Source of the DNA: Flavobacterium johnsoniae UW101 | GTDB taxonomy: Bacteria; Bacteroidota; Bacteroidia; Flavobacteriales; Flavobacteriaceae | Reading direction: 5' to 3' | NCBI RefSeq assembly: GCF_000016645.1 | Contig: NC_009441.1 | Span: 1,116,001 to 1,180,000, forward strand | DNA: 64,000 nt | Part shown: piece by piece, positions 33,303 to 41,732 of the stretch | How the letters are laid out: the number at the start of each line of letters is the position of its first letter | How positions within the stretch are numbered: position 1 is the stretch's first letter | Notes under the pieces: model-generated | Told to the model about the DNA's origin: nothing | Databases searched by the model: none | Seen by the model: the letters and a program-made list of their open reading frames with translations, nothing else | Program-made: the position numbers and the translations under genes

Positions 33303-34808
33303 ATGTCAAAGCAAGTTCGAGTGCGTTTTGCACCAAGTCCGACTGGACCATTACATATTGGCGGAGTTCGTACTGCCCTATTTAATTATTTATTTGCAAA
33401 AAAACATAACGGTGTTTTTTATCTGAGAATTGAAGATACAGATCAGACACGTTTTGTTCCAGGTGCCGAAGCTTATATTATGGAAGCACTGGAATGGTTA
33501 GGAATTTCTCCTGAAGAAACTGTTGGAAAAAATGAAAAATTTGGTCCGTACAGACAAAGTGATCGTAAAGATTTATACCAAAAATATGCAGATCAATTGA
33601 TCAATTCAGGCTGGGCGTATTATGCTTTTGATACTCCAGAAGCTCTTGATGCACATAGAAAACAACACGAAGCTGAAGGAAAAACATTTATTTATAATCA
33701 TCACAACCGTGAAAAATTAGATACATCTTTAGTAATTTCTGCAGAAGAAACTGCTAAAAGAATTGCAAATGGAGAACATTATGTGATTCGTTTTAAAACT
33801 CCGGTTGATGAAACTTTACATTTAAAAGATATCATTCGTGGTGATGTTAAGTTTGAAACGAACTTGCTTGATGATAAAGTTCTTTTTAAAAGTGACGGAA
33901 TGCCGACGTATCATTTAGCGAATATTGTGGATGATCATTTGATGGAAACTTCACATGTTATTCGTGGTGAAGAATGGTTACCATCTATGCCTCTTCACGT
34001 TTTATTATACAGAGCTTTTGGCTGGGATGCTCCAGAATTTGCACATTTGCCTTTGATTTTAAAACCTGTTGGAAACGGAAAATTATCGAAAAGAGATGGT
34101 GATAAATTAGGATTTCCGGTGTTTCCATTAGAGTGGAAAACGGAAGAAGGCGTTTCATCTGGATACAGAGAGAAAGGATTTTTCCCGGAAGCAGTTGTAA
34201 ACTTCCTTGCTTTGTTAGGTTGGAATGATGGAACTGATAAAGAATTATTTTCTCTTGAAGAATTAGTTGAAGCTTTTGACTTAAACCGAGTTCATAAAGC
34301 AGGAGCAAAATTTGATCCTGAAAAAAACAAATGGTTCAATCACCAATATTTAATCAAACAAAATGATGCTGATTTAGCAAAGAGCTTCTCTACAATTTTA
34401 GAAGAAAAAGGCTTCTCTACTCCGCTCGAAGTGACAACTCGTATTGTTTCTTTGATTAAAGAAAGAGCTCATTTCGTTTCTGAATTTTGGGATTTAACTG
34501 ATTTCTTTTTTCAGGCACCATCATCTTATGATGAAAAAGCAAGTAAAAACTGGAAAGAAGAAACTCCAGCTTTAATGAAAGAATTGATTTCGGTTCTTGA
34601 AAATATTGAAGATTTTACTTCTGCAAACATTGAAACTATTGTAAAAGAATGGTTAACTAAAAACGAAATTGGAATGGGTAAAGTAATGCAGCCTTTCCGT
34701 TTAAGTTTGGTTGGAGCTCTTAAAGGTCCTCACCTATTTGACATTGTAGAAATCATTGGAAAAGAAGAAACTGTTTCAAGAATTCAGAAAGCAATTTCTG
34801 CTTTATAA
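33303..34808 (+). CDS. gltX: Glutamate-tRNA ligase
   Basis: The start is the ATG at 33303 (MSKQVRVRFAPSPTGPLHIG), giving 501 residues; the upstream TTG at 33264 lies in the promoter. The class I HIGH motif is PSPTGPLHIGG (about 10-20) and the KMSKS equivalent is GKLSKRDGD (about 259-267). A C-terminal helical anticodon-binding domain follows. It charges tRNA-Glu. It is divergent from the DUF4175-like gene. Confidence 0.96.
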   Translation: MSKQVRVRFAPSPTGPLHIGGVRTALFNYLFAKKHNGVFYLRIEDTDQTRFVPGAEAYIMEALEWLGISPEETVGKNEKFGPYRQSDRKDLYQKYADQLINSGWAYYAFDTPEALDAHRKQHEAEGKTFIYNHHNREKLDTSLVISAEETAKRIANGEHYVIRFKTPVDETLHLKDIIRGDVKFETNLLDDKVLFKSDGMPTYHLANIVDDHLMETSHVIRGEEWLPSMPLHVLLYRAFGWDAPEFAHLPLILKPVGNGKLSKRDGDKLGFPVFPLEWKTEEGVSSGYREKGFFPEAVVNFLALLGWNDGTDKELFSLEELVEAFDLNRVHKAGAKFDPEKNKWFNHQYLIKQNDADLAKSFSTILEEKGFSTPLEVTTRIVSLIKERAHFVSEFWDLTDFFFQAPSSYDEKASKNWKEETPALMKELISVLENIEDFTSANIETIVKEWLTKNEIGMGKVMQPFRLSLVGALKGPHLFDIVEIIGKEETVSRIQKAISAL

Positions 34809-34815
34809 AAATATT

Positions 34816-34943
34816 TTACCATTAAGATATTAAGTTAATTAAGCATTTCTTGGTGGTAAAAAACAGAACTTAAAAGTTCATAAAGCTAAGCTTAATTCTC
34901 TTGACAAAGTTTTGATCTTAATTTTCTTAATACCTTAATGGTT
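34816..34943. repeat. Palindromic repeat element with 28-bp imperfect inverted ends
   Basis: The left arm begins TTACCATTAAGATATTAAG at 34816. The right arm (34915-34943) is its imperfect reverse complement, ending CCTTAATGGTTAA. The interior contains further short inverted repeats. It has no ORF. It lies between gltX and its terminator, so it would be transcribed. Confidence 0.6.
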
Positions 34944-34952
34944 AAAAAAACA

Positions 34953-34994
34953 AACGCTAAGCAACATCTCAAAAATGTTCTTAGCGTTTTTTTA
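34953..34994 (+). terminator. Terminator of gltX
   Basis: AACGCTAAG pairs with CTTAGCGTT, with an inner AACAT/ATGTT pairing, followed by T7. Confidence 0.8.
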
Positions 34995-35063
34995 ATGTTT
35001 TAAAATTTTAATTTAGAAGAATTTTCGTAATTTACCAAAATCAAAAATATAAACTATATCACC

Positions 35064-36047
35064 ATGAGTACAGCATTTATTATCTTTTTAGTATTGGCAT
35101 TCTTCATTTTCATGTCGTCTTTCTTTACAGTAAAACAGCAGTCTTCTGTAATTATCGAAAGATTTGGAAAATTTCAGAGTGTTAGAAATTCAGGATTACA
35201 GCTTAAAATTCCGTTAGTTGACAGATTGGCCGGACGTGTAAATCTTAAAATTCAACAGTTAGATGTTATCATCGAAACGAAAACCAGAGACAACGTTTTT
35301 ATTAAAATGAAAGTTTCTGTTCAGTTTAAAGTTATTCAGGAAAAAGTATACGAAGCTTTTTATAAACTGGAATATCCACACGATCAAATTACTTCTTATG
35401 TATTTGATGTGGTTCGTGCCGAGGTTCCAAAATTAAAATTAGATGATGTTTTTGAAAGAAAAGATGATATCGCAGTTGCAGTTAAACGTGAATTGAACGA
35501 AGCAATGTCTACTTATGGATATGACATTATCAATACATTGGTTACAGACATTGACCCGGACATTCAGGTAAAAAATGCAATGAACAGAATCAATGCTGCT
35601 GACAGAGAAAAAACCGCTGCAGAATTTGAAGCAGAAAGTTCAAGAATTAGAATCGTTGCTAAAGCAAAAGCTGAAGCAGAAAGTAAACGTTTACAAGGTC
35701 AAGGTATTGCAGATCAGCGTCGTGAAATTGCAAGAGGTCTTGTAGAAAGTGTTGAAGTTTTAAACAGTGTTGGAATTAATTCTCAAGAAGCTTCTGCCCT
35801 AATTGTAGTTACTCAGCATTATGATACTTTACAAGCAATTGGAGCTGATGCTAATTCTAATTTAATTTTGTTACCAAATTCTCCACAAGCTGGAAGTGAC
35901 ATGTTAAATAATATGGTTGCTTCATTTTCTGCATCGAACCAGGTTGGTGAAATGATGAAAAAGCACAATAAAAAGATAGAGAAACCAAAACCTATTCAAC
36001 CGCAATCTGGTTATGAAGATGACATTCAACCAGATGTTCATTCATAA
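35064..36047 (+). CDS. SPFH/Band 7 domain membrane protein (stomatin/QmcA-like)
   Basis: The 327-residue protein has one N-terminal membrane segment (about 3-22), followed by the SPFH signature VIIERFGKFQSVRNSGLQLKIP seen in two parts and FIKMKVSVQFKVI. An Ala/Glu-rich helix (RIVAKAKAEAESKRLQGQ) and a charged tail follow. Such proteins form rings on membranes and modulate proteases or microdomains. No NfeD partner is adjacent. It ends in a shared terminator with the opposing gene. Confidence 0.9.
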   Translation: MSTAFIIFLVLAFFIFMSSFFTVKQQSSVIIERFGKFQSVRNSGLQLKIPLVDRLAGRVNLKIQQLDVIIETKTRDNVFIKMKVSVQFKVIQEKVYEAFYKLEYPHDQITSYVFDVVRAEVPKLKLDDVFERKDDIAVAVKRELNEAMSTYGYDIINTLVTDIDPDIQVKNAMNRINAADREKTAAEFEAESSRIRIVAKAKAEAESKRLQGQGIADQRREIARGLVESVEVLNSVGINSQEASALIVVTQHYDTLQAIGADANSNLILLPNSPQAGSDMLNNMVASFSASNQVGEMMKKHNKKIEKPKPIQPQSGYEDDIQPDVHS

Positions 36048-36057
36048 TTTTAAAATA

Positions 36058-36087
36058 AAAAAGAGGCTTAACTGCCTCTTTTTTTAT
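36058..36087. terminator. Bidirectional terminator
   Basis: AAAGAGGC and GCCTCTTT form a stem between convergent genes, with A-rich and T-rich flanks. The stop of the leftward gene (36068) lies inside it. Confidence 0.8.
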
Positions 36088-36322
36088 TTATAAACCAGCC
36101 AATTACATAAGGTAAAATGGATTGTAAAATACTTGTATAAGAATTTGAAAAGTAATCTGTATAAGATGAAACGAATCCGTTTACAATATTTTGTGTTGTT
36201 ATGCTTTCTTTAGTTTTCTGAAAACTCAAAACTAATTTCTGATAATTGATATCTTTTTCAAGTTTTAGAATTTCTAAATCTCTGTCGATTTCAGCGTAAG
36301 ACGAGTATTTTTTCTTTTCCAT
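36068..36322 (-). CDS. Small DUF6327-like protein
   Basis: This 84-residue protein begins with the charged helix YSSYAEIDRDLEILKLEKDI. It then has a short hydrophobic segment near the C-terminus (LQSILPYVIGWFI) and a basic end (NKKRGS). It fits a small family seen next to holin-like and YtxH genes in flavobacteria. Function is unknown. It is 5 bp downstream of the holin-like gene, so they are co-transcribed. Confidence 0.65.
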   Translation of the reverse strand: MEKKKYSSYAEIDRDLEILKLEKDINYQKLVLSFQKTKESITTQNIVNGFVSSYTDYFSNSYTSILQSILPYVIGWFINKKRGS

Positions 36323-36327
36323 AATCT

Positions 36328-36678
36328 TTAATCGTTAAAAAATATTTCTGAAAATTTCTCTAAAATCGGACCTTCGACAATCTTATCTTTTATCAAGAAA
36401 AGTAAAATAGTAAATAAAAGATAGATCCCTCCTACTGCTAAAAATCCTAAAGCATTGCTTCCAAATAAATCTCCAAAAGCATACGCAGCTGCAAAAGATC
36501 CAAAAAGTAAAACCATACTAAAACACAATAATATCAAAGTAAATTTGAAAATTAAAGTTGTGGATTTCATGGCTACTTTAAAACCCCAAAGTTTGTAGTA
36601 AGCTAAATGACTATCTATATAAACTTTAGTCTGATCCTGAATTTTTTCAGTATTTTCTCTTAACTCTTCAAATGCCAT
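36328..36678 (-). CDS. Holin-like/phage_holin_3-type small membrane protein
   Basis: The start is taken as the ATG at 36678 (MAFEELRENTEKIQ), giving 116 residues. A charged N-terminal helix precedes two membrane segments (about 43-68 and 76-98). The layout matches the actinobacterial/Bacteroidota holin-like superfamily found with YtxH proteins; it is not a phage gene here. It forms an operon with the small gene downstream and probably with YtxH upstream (about 70 bp). Confidence 0.7.
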   Translation of the reverse strand: MAFEELRENTEKIQDQTKVYIDSHLAYYKLWGFKVAMKSTTLIFKFTLILLCFSMVLLFGSFAAAYAFGDLFGSNALGFLAVGGIYLLFTILLFLIKDKIVEGPILEKFSEIFFND

Positions 36679-36696
36679 AATTAGTTTTTTAAATAA

Positions 36697-36742
36697 AAAA
36701 AGCACAAAACTCTCTTAAAAATAAGCAAGTTATGTGCTTTTG
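36697..36742 (-). terminator. Hairpin between YtxH and holin-like genes
   Basis: AAAAGCACA and TGTGCTTTT form the stem with a long loop. It may attenuate rather than end transcription, because the next leftward gene begins at 36678. Confidence 0.45.
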
Positions 36743-36751
36743 TATTAGATA

Positions 36752-37078
36752 TTATTTTTGAAGTTTAGCGTTCTGCGCTTTTAAATCAGCCAATTTAGAT
36801 TCTAAAAAAGTGATCACTTCTTCTGTTTTATGACTTACATTTGAAAGTAAATCATTCAAAGTTCCGTCAAGATTGTGCGTTGCATTTGTAAACTTTTCAC
36901 GAAGTACTTCAGAACTTGCTTCAAAAGAATCCTGCAAATTATGTTTTGCATCATCAATTCCTTCTTTAATTTTAGCTCTCGTTTTTGATCCTTTATCCGG
37001 AGCAAATAAAATTCCGATCGCCGCTCCTACTGCAGCACCAGCCAAAATCGCTGCAATTGTATTTGAATTATTTGACAT
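36752..37078 (-). CDS. YtxH-domain protein
   Basis: The 108-residue product has an N-terminal glycine/alanine-rich membrane segment (IAAILAGAAVGAAIGILFAP, about 8-27) followed by the YtxH hallmark DKGSKTRAKIKEGIDDAK. An amphipathic helix runs to the end. YtxH-type proteins are often stress-induced; the molecular role is unknown. It heads a leftward group with the holin-like and DUF6327-like genes. Confidence 0.82.
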   Translation of the reverse strand: MSNNSNTIAAILAGAAVGAAIGILFAPDKGSKTRAKIKEGIDDAKHNLQDSFEASSEVLREKFTNATHNLDGTLNDLLSNVSHKTEEVITFLESKLADLKAQNAKLQK

Positions 37079-37159
37079 GATATTTATATTTAAAGTGATT
37101 AATAAAGATACTTCTTTTTTAAAATGCTAAACTTCAAAATTTAAAATTTAACAATATAA

Positions 37160-37639
37160 TTAATACACATACGAAACTGCTTCATACTTACCGTCAGCTT
37201 TTTCAATAATACTCACAAAAGGATAACCATTTGAAGCTGACTTAGATTTGATTCTCATAGCAGTCTGTTTTTGATTTGCAATTGGCGGTTCACCTTTTGT
37301 CCTTGTCGAAACACCTGTAAAACTAGCAGCCTGTTTCAGTCCTATTGTCTTTTCCTGAGGCAAAACAGTTACCATTTTGTAATCGTCTTTTGAATCTACT
37401 ATTATCTTATCTGAAATTTTCTGAGTTTGTTTGGTTTGTTTATTAGTAATTTGAGAAACAGCATATTTGCTAATTTTAACTTCTTCAGAACTTCCGTTCA
37501 AGGAATAATAAATTAAACCATTTTCGTTTTTAATGAAATTAACATCTAGTTGTTCCCCATTGTGTTTTGTAATTTGATGTGTTTGAGAAATTGCAATATT
37601 TGCAAATAACATCGCCAGCGTAAAATATAAAATTTTCAT
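37160..37639 (-). CDS. Exported protein of unknown function
   Basis: This 159-residue protein has a signal peptide cut near AISQT. The mature part begins with a short beta-rich domain (HQITKHNGEQLDVNFIKNENGLIYYSL, seen in parts) similar in feel to small SH3-like or DUF-type domains that read like 'keyword plus EVKISKYAVSQI'. A flexible Lys/Thr-rich middle follows. I do not recognise the family. It lies 81 bp upstream of the YtxH gene. Confidence 0.6.
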   Translation of the reverse strand: MKILYFTLAMLFANIAISQTHQITKHNGEQLDVNFIKNENGLIYYSLNGSSEEVKISKYAVSQITNKQTKQTQKISDKIIVDSKDDYKMVTVLPQEKTIGLKQAASFTGVSTRTKGEPPIANQKQTAMRIKSKSASNGYPFVSIIEKADGKYEAVSYVY

Positions 37640-38896
37640 GATAATTGGATTTTAAGTTTAATAATTAAAATTTGTCAGATTGAATTACAAAAACAATAAT
37701 GACCTAAAACTAATGCTATGGAAATTTCATAATTATGAAGTAATTTGAAAAATACCTTTTACGCGAAATATTATCAAAACCACATCACAATAAAAAACAG
37801 AACATAAAATTGTCTTTTCAAGAATTCAGGTTTGAATTAATAAATCAAATAAAAAATTGTCTTTTTTAATTGTAAATAATAATCAATTTAGAATCTCTTC
37901 GGAAATATCAATTTTCTATAAAATCATCTCTGACTTTTGGTATTGAGTTAAAAATAGCAACTTTATAAACAATTGTGTGTTAACAAGCCGTTAAACTGAC
38001 AAAAATAACAGCAAAAAGTTAAATAAAAGCTTTAAATAAACAATAATTCAAAAAATGAATTATCTATTTACCGTTTTTAAAAAGCGTCTTAAAAACGATT
38101 TATGGAGGTGAAAAACGATTTATAAAAACTATTATTTTCTATTCTATAATCAATTATATTAATAATAAGTAAAAACTAAATTATAATATTTATCAATTAA
38201 TAAAATCTATAAAATAAGAAGAAAAAGTAAAAACATAAAAAATAAGAAAAAACTTAATTATTTATTTTTTATAAAAGATGGAAAAACAGAGATAAAAAAA
38301 TTATAAAATCTCTATCAAACGAAAAGTTAATCCATTCATTATTTCATAAACTAAAAGATAAAATTTTTTAAAATTAAAATATACTATAAATTTAAATATT
38401 AATAGTTTTCATAAATAATAAATAAAACAATATAAAATTATAATATATTATCATTAAAATTTATAATACAAACATTCTCTAGAAAAAGATGGCTTAAAAA
38501 TTATAAAAACTTAAATAAAGAGATTTAATGAATTAATATTTAAAAAATGAATCAGTTATCCGGAAAATTTTAATTCTTCTTTAAAATAAAAATATAAAAG
38601 TCAATTTTAATTCAATAAAATTATAATAAAAACATATATAATAGATTTTATAAATAATAATTAAAATAAATTTAAAAATAATTTTATATTGCATAAATTT
38701 ATAACATAAAGTATTGTAGAAAAAATTGAGCTCAAAAAAATTAAAAATTGAAATAAAGCTATTAAATCAATTTAAATTCAAAAAATAGGTTAGTTATCCA
38801 ATAAATTTTAATTCTTCTTTAAAATAAAAATATGAAAGCCAATTTTAATCTACTAAAATTATAATTTTAAAAATTTAATAGATTTTATATATAATA
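37640..38896. other. Very AT-rich gene-free region
   Basis: This gap of about 1.26 kb lies between two leftward genes. It has long runs of A and T and no ORF with coding character. The right half contains the 238-bp repeats annotated separately. It is the longest gene-free stretch of the window. Confidence 0.7.
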
Positions 38897-38901
38897 AAAA
38901 A
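38450..38901. repeat. Two imperfect direct repeats, period about 238 bp
   Basis: Copy 1 (38450-38664) and copy 2 (38688-38901) align with a 237-239 bp offset. AGTTATCC occurs at 38554 and 38792, and AATTCTTCTTTAAAATAAAA at 38572 and 38810. A weaker third copy may lie at about 38230-38445 (AAAAGATGG at 38273 and 38484). The composition is extreme in A+T. Confidence 0.75.
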
Positions 38902-38926
38902 AGCGCTTTTAAAAAGCGCTTTTTTA
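38897..38926 (-). terminator. Terminator of glnS
   Basis: AAAGCGCTTTT is followed by its inverted copy AAAAGCGCTTT. It sits 18 bp past the glnS stop on the minus strand. Confidence 0.8.
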
Positions 38927-38943
38927 TAGATTTTAATTATGTT

Positions 38944-41061
38944 TTACTTTTTTACCATTTCAGATAAAATTTCAATTTCTCTCTCCGAAGCATTTTTTGG
39001 AGGATTTGAATATAATTTTAAAATTTCATCATCATACTGATTTTTGAAACTTTCACTTTCAATATCTCTTAAATTTAAAAGTCCTTTTGATCTAACATAA
39101 GTTGATTCACTTTTTAAAGACATTGAATATAATTTCTTAATATCATCTTCCTCAAAATCAGTTGATTTCCAGCTAGAATATTTCAAAATAAACTGAGAAA
39201 ACAACAACGAAGCTTTATTATTGTTGATGTTTTTCTTTAAAGAATTCTGTAAAAGTGAAAAAGTAGAGATATTTTTGATGTTCTCCCCTATTGCACTTTC
39301 AATTGCAATTCTCTCCGGTTTAGTCTCAACTTTAAAATATTTGTTGATATCTTTCAAAGAATTATTAATGCTGTTTTCTTCTTTTTTACCCTTTTCTTCC
39401 CAAGCATCTTTTAGTCCAACCGTTTTGTTAAATACTAATTTTGAAGGAGTTGAGTCTTTATCAACAGTAAAATAACCTAAACGTTGAAACTGAAATTTAT
39501 CTTCATTTTGAGCTGTTGATAAACTTGGTTCAACATATCCAGTTACAATTTCTAACGAATTTGGATTCACAAAATCTAAGAAATTCTTCTCTTTATAACT
39601 GTCCGGAGCTTCATCTGTAAACAAACGATCGTACAAACGAACTTCTGCTTCTAATGCATGTTTGATAGAAACCCAATGCAATGTTCCAGACACTTTTCTT
39701 TGGCTTGCTTCTGTTCCGCTTCCGCTTAAAGAATCGGTATCATATGTTACATGAATCTCTGTAATATTTCCGTTTTCATCTTTTATAACTGATTCACCTT
39801 TAATGATATAAGCATTTTTAAGACGAACTTCTTTTCCTAAAGTCAAACGGAAAAACTTAGCTGGAGCTTCTTCCAAAAAGTCTTCTCTTTCGATGTATAA
39901 TTCACGAGAAAAAGGCACTTTTCTGAAACCTGCATTTTCATCTTCCTGATTGTTTTCAGCTTCTAACCACTCTCCTTTTCCTTCTGGATAATTTGTAATT
40001 ACCAATTTTACAGGATCTAAAACAGCCATTACACGAGGTGCAATTTTGTTCAAATCTTCACGAATACAAAATTCTAAAACCGATACATTGATCAAATTAT
40101 CGCGTTTTGCAATACCAATTGTGTTAGCAAAATTACGTAAAGAAGCAGCTGTATAACCACGTCTTCTTAACCCGGAAATGGTTGACATTCTTGGATCATC
40201 CCAACCGTTAACATGCTTTTCTTTAACTAGTTGCTGTAATTTTCTTTTACTAACAACAGTATGTGATAAGTTACGTCTGGCAAATTCTCTTTGTTTTGGA
40301 CGCAGCTTATTATCATCAAAAATCTGATCTAAAAACCAATCGTATAATTCACGGTGAGGCAAGAATTCAAGTGTACAAAATGAGTGAGAAATTTGTTCTA
40401 AATAATCACTTTGTCCGTGTGCCCAATCGTACATTGGATAGATTTTCCAAGCATCTCCAGTTCTGTGGTGATGTTTGTGTAAAATTCTGTACATGATAGG
40501 ATCACGCATTAACATGTTTGTTGATTTCATGTCAATTTTTGCACGAAGAATATGAGTACCAGCCTCAAATTCACCATTTTTCATTCTTTCGAATAAATCT
40601 AAGTTTTCTTCAACAGAACGATTTCTGTACGGACTGTCAGTTCCTGGAGTTGTTGGAGTTCCTTTCTGGATCGCCATTTCTTCAGAAGTCTGACTGTCAA
40701 CATACGCTTTATCTTTCTTAATTAAGAAAACTGCCCAATCGTATAATTGTTGGAAATAGTCTGATGCATAACATTCTTCAGCCCAAGTATATCCTAACCA
40801 TTCCACATCTTTTTTAATAGCATCAACAAATTCCTGTTCTTCTTTTTCAGGGTTTGTATCATCAAAACGTAAATTCACAGGAGATTGATAATCAATTCCT
40901 AAACCAAAATTTAACGCAATAGAACTCGCGTGCCCAATGTGTAAATAACCATTAGGCTCTGGTGGAAAACGAAAGCGAAGTTTAGTATTTGAAAGACCTG
41001 ATTTTACGTCTTCCTCTATGATTTGTTCAATAAAATTGAGTGATTTCTCTTCTGATGCCAT
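38944..41061 (-). CDS. glnS: Glutamine-tRNA ligase fused to a YqeY-like domain
   Basis: The 705-residue protein has the HIGH motif in FRFPPEPNGYLHIGHASSI (about 27-45) and the KMSKS equivalent VVSKRKLQQLV (about 269-279). The catalytic and anticodon-binding parts occupy about 1-555. The remaining 150 residues (GENIKNISTFSLLQNSLKKNIN onwards) are a YqeY/GatB-tail-like helical domain, which helps bind tRNA. E. coli GlnRS has 554 residues, so this is the fused form known in Bacteroidota and some other bacteria. Confidence 0.95.
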   Translation of the reverse strand: MASEEKSLNFIEQIIEEDVKSGLSNTKLRFRFPPEPNGYLHIGHASSIALNFGLGIDYQSPVNLRFDDTNPEKEEQEFVDAIKKDVEWLGYTWAEECYASDYFQQLYDWAVFLIKKDKAYVDSQTSEEMAIQKGTPTTPGTDSPYRNRSVEENLDLFERMKNGEFEAGTHILRAKIDMKSTNMLMRDPIMYRILHKHHHRTGDAWKIYPMYDWAHGQSDYLEQISHSFCTLEFLPHRELYDWFLDQIFDDNKLRPKQREFARRNLSHTVVSKRKLQQLVKEKHVNGWDDPRMSTISGLRRRGYTAASLRNFANTIGIAKRDNLINVSVLEFCIREDLNKIAPRVMAVLDPVKLVITNYPEGKGEWLEAENNQEDENAGFRKVPFSRELYIEREDFLEEAPAKFFRLTLGKEVRLKNAYIIKGESVIKDENGNITEIHVTYDTDSLSGSGTEASQRKVSGTLHWVSIKHALEAEVRLYDRLFTDEAPDSYKEKNFLDFVNPNSLEIVTGYVEPSLSTAQNEDKFQFQRLGYFTVDKDSTPSKLVFNKTVGLKDAWEEKGKKEENSINNSLKDINKYFKVETKPERIAIESAIGENIKNISTFSLLQNSLKKNINNNKASLLFSQFILKYSSWKSTDFEEDDIKKLYSMSLKSESTYVRSKGLLNLRDIESESFKNQYDDEILKLYSNPPKNASEREIEILSEMVKK

Positions 41062-41080
41062 TATTTTATAGTAATTTTAG

Positions 41081-41121
41081 CAAAGATAAAAAAGTTTATA
41101 GTTTATAGTTTATGGTTTATG
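41081..41121 (-). promoter_or_regulatory. Promoter of glnS with 7-bp tandem repeats
   Basis: TATCTTTG on the minus strand (41088 to 41081) is a perfect -7 element, 20 bases from the ATG. Directly upstream are four heptamers: GTTTATA at 41094 and 41101, GTTTATG at 41108 and 41115 (plus strand). The -33 region therefore lies in the repeat. Confidence 0.6.
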
Positions 41122-41212
41122 GTTTTCTTTGGAAACTTACTGAAAACATGAAACGTTAAACTCAAAATCTTTAATTAATTTATTTAGTATTTTTGTATAA
41201 ATATTCAGAATT

Positions 41213-41434
41213 ATGAGACAATTAACTGTTACAATTCCAGACGATTTTTACGAAACTTTTATTAGTTTTTTCAAACATGTTCCTGATGTTTCTATAGATG
41301 AAAATGTTGAGAATGAAATTCCATTATGGCAACAAGAAATGGTTTTGAATCGTATAAAAAATGCTAAACCAGAGGATTTTATTAGTTGGGAAGAGTCGAA
41401 AAAAAGACTCAATGCTAAATGGAATAAGAAGTAA
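41213..41434 (+). CDS. Antitoxin of a ParE-type toxin-antitoxin pair
   Basis: The 73-residue protein begins with a strand of the ribbon-helix-helix/Phd type (MRQLTVTIPDDFYETFISFF). The C-terminal half is charged (EIPLWQQEMVLNRIKNAKPEDFISWEESKKRL), matching small antitoxins paired with ParE in flavobacteria. It should bind the toxin and repress its own promoter. Its stop overlaps the toxin start (TAATG). Confidence 0.78.
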   Translation: MRQLTVTIPDDFYETFISFFKHVPDVSIDENVENEIPLWQQEMVLNRIKNAKPEDFISWEESKKRLNAKWNKK

Positions 41435-41730
41435 TGTTCGAAATAAATATTCTCTTAAGAGCTGAATTAGAAGTAGATGAAATTGCTGAATATTATGAAT
41501 CTCTTTCTAATGGTTTAGGAACAAAATTTTTTAATGAATATCAAAAGTATGTAGATACTTTAAATACATTTCCATTTTTTGAAGAAAAGTATAATATAGT
41601 CAGAACATTATCTTTGAAAAAATTCCCATACACTATTCATTTTACAGTTGATGAAATTAACAAAATAGTTACAGTATACGCTGTAACATCCAATTATCAA
41701 AATCCAAACACTACAAGAATAAAACTATAA
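41434..41730 (+). CDS. RelE/ParE-family toxin
   Basis: This 98-residue protein shows the ParE plan: an N-terminal strand and two helices (INILLRAELEVDEIAEYYES, LGTKFFNEYQKYVDTL), then the core strands LSLKKFPYTIHFTV and KIVTVYAVTSNYQNP. ParE relatives poison gyrase, RelE relatives cut mRNA; which applies here cannot be decided. It is coupled to the antitoxin by a one-base overlap, and folB begins 2 bp after it. Confidence 0.82.
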   Translation: MFEINILLRAELEVDEIAEYYESLSNGLGTKFFNEYQKYVDTLNTFPFFEEKYNIVRTLSLKKFPYTIHFTVDEINKIVTVYAVTSNYQNPNTTRIKL

Positions 41731-41732
41731 AA

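Noticed and set aside
36328..36678. Holin-like gene as evidence of a prophage
   Set aside because: No other phage gene is near; the neighbours are YtxH and DUF6327-like genes, a normal chromosomal group.
37640..38896. AT-rich gap as a plasmid or integrated-element boundary
   Set aside because: No integrase, attachment duplication or tRNA end is present, and both flanking genes are normal chromosomal genes.
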